Assembly (NCBI GenBank): GCA_026193355.1 | Contig: JAPHTL010000181.1 | Location: forward strand, 1-5,942 | From: Rhodospirillales bacterium | GTDB lineage: Bacteria > Pseudomonadota > Alphaproteobacteria > Rhodospirillales > JAPHTL01 | Reading direction: 5' to 3' | Length of the DNA: 5,942 bases | Part shown: piece by piece, positions 5,606-5,942 of the stretch | Position numbering within the stretch: the stretch's first letter is position 1 | Layout: each line of letters starts with the position of its first letter | Made by a program: the position numbers and the translations under genes | Notes under the pieces: generated by a model | Told to the model about the DNA's origin: nothing | The model's input: the letters and a program-made list of their open reading frames with translations, nothing else | Database searches by the model: none

Positions 5606-5678
5606 ACCGGCGCAGGGTCTCTCTGTCGTCCTGTGCTTTTTGCCGCTCCGGTGTATAATGGGTCCAACCTGCGCCGGT
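5606..5678. repeat. 11-bp perfect inverted repeat around the CBS-gene promoter
   Basis: ACCGGCGCAGG (5606-5616) and its exact reverse complement CCTGCGCCGGT (5668-5678) are separated by 51 bases in the spacer between the acyl-CoA synthetase and CBS genes. The TATAAT at 5654-5659 lies between the arms, close to the right one. The arms could be paired sites for a dimeric or looping regulator, or the base of a long stem in the acyl-CoA synthetase leader. I do not recognise the motif as the site of a named regulator. Confidence 0.45.
5631..5659 (+). promoter_or_regulatory. Candidate promoter for the CBS-domain gene
   Basis: A perfect TATAAT (5654-5659), rare by chance in DNA this GC-rich, lies 75 bases before the CBS gene start. 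With a 17-base spacer the -35 would be CTGTGC (5631-5636), a poor match to TTGACA, so the promoter may be activator-dependent or read by another sigma factor. Transcription would start near 5666, leaving a leader of about 68 bases that contains the right arm of the inverted repeat. Confidence 0.4.
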
Positions 5679-5733
5679 CTCCTGTAAAAATTGTTTTTGC
5701 GGCGCAGCCTCTGTTTCTGGATGGAGATGCGCT

Positions 5734-5942
5734 ATGGCGACTTTGCGGCAGTTGGTGGAAAACAAGGGCGGCGAGGTATGGTCCGTCAGCCCCGATGATT
5801 CCGTATACAAGGCGCTTGAGGAAATGGCCCGGCGCAACGGCGGGTGCGTTCTGGTGATGGAAGGCGGCAAGATCGTCGGCATCTTCACCGAACGCGATTA
5901 CGCCCGAAACGTCATCCTCAAGGGGAAATCGTCTCCGAAAAC
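5734..5942 (+). CDS. CBS-domain protein, N-terminal part (3' truncated by the window)
   Basis: Sixty-nine complete codons are visible from an ATG at 5734, and the frame is still open at the last base. GGAG (5723-5726), seven bases upstream, supports this start. The ATGs at 5721 and 5727 are in another frame that soon stops. The visible protein begins MATLRQLVENKGGEVWSV and carries most of a first CBS motif: VWSVSPDDSVYKALEEMARR (residues 15-34), then GGCVLVMEGGKIVGIFTERDYARNVIL (36-62). The GIFTERD strand and helix is the CBS signature. Small alphaproteobacterial proteins of this type usually have two CBS domains in about 140-145 residues and bind adenine nucleotides (AMP, ATP or NAD) as sensors. 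That function is family knowledge, not shown here. It is transcribed divergently from the acyl-CoA synthetase, an AMP-producing enzyme; any functional link is speculative. Confidence 0.88.
   Translation, partial: MATLRQLVENKGGEVWSVSPDDSVYKALEEMARRNGGCVLVMEGGKIVGIFTERDYARNVILKGKSSPK

Noticed and set aside
5424..5888. Minus-strand open frame (154 codons) over the divergent spacer
   Set aside because: It overlaps both the synthetase N-terminus and the CBS gene in other frames and shows no domain or ribosome-binding site.
1..5942. Mobile element, CRISPR, toxin-antitoxin, defence or phage system
   Set aside because: No transposase, integrase, direct-repeat array, terminal inverted repeat around genes, or toxin-like pair was found. 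All recognisable genes are core-genome families with uniform composition.

Overview
The window looks like ordinary chromosomal housekeeping DNA from a GC-rich alphaproteobacterium. A Rhodospirillales-type bacterium is my best guess. The grounds are GC-rich codons throughout, a Rickettsia-17-kDa-type glycine-zipper lipoprotein, a small YdcH/DUF465 protein, and a pdxH and acyl-CoA synthetase that both read like alphaproteobacterial versions. This is inference from protein character, since no rRNA or other phylogenetic marker is present. I see no tRNA, rRNA, insertion sequence, integrase, CRISPR array or phage gene.

Layout. (1) Positions 1-258, plus strand: the 3' end of an unrecognised gene with a Gly-rich tail, running convergently into the next unit. 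(2) Positions 1628 to 272, minus strand: a two-gene unit, a surface-antigen-type lipoprotein followed after 19 bases by a zinc-finger-less J-domain co-chaperone. (3) Positions 1629-1814: a divergent control region with a TTGACA hexamer and two dyads. (4) Positions 1815-3405, plus strand: pdxH (pyridoxamine 5'-phosphate oxidase) followed after 40 bases by fieF, a cation diffusion facilitator with every metal-site residue intact. (5) Positions 3549-3713, plus strand: a 54-residue YdcH/DUF465 protein that a length cutoff would easily miss, followed by a strong 12-bp intrinsic terminator. (6) Positions 5490 to 3859, minus strand: a complete 543-residue AMP-forming acyl-CoA synthetase. (7) Positions 5491-5733: a second divergent control region, with a perfect TATAAT framed by an 11-bp inverted repeat. 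(8) Positions 5734-5942, plus strand: the start of a CBS-domain protein cut by the window edge.

How the genes work together. The genes cover cofactor (PLP) salvage, divalent metal efflux, envelope structure, protein folding, fatty or aromatic acid activation, and adenylate sensing by a CBS protein. Apart from the two short same-strand pairs (lipoprotein with J-protein, pdxH with fieF), nothing in the sequence ties them into one pathway. I found no convincing undescribed system. The observations most worth a second look are regulatory: the inverted repeat around the acyl-CoA synthetase/CBS promoter, the dyad after TTGACA upstream of pdxH, and the structured 3' region after the YdcH gene.
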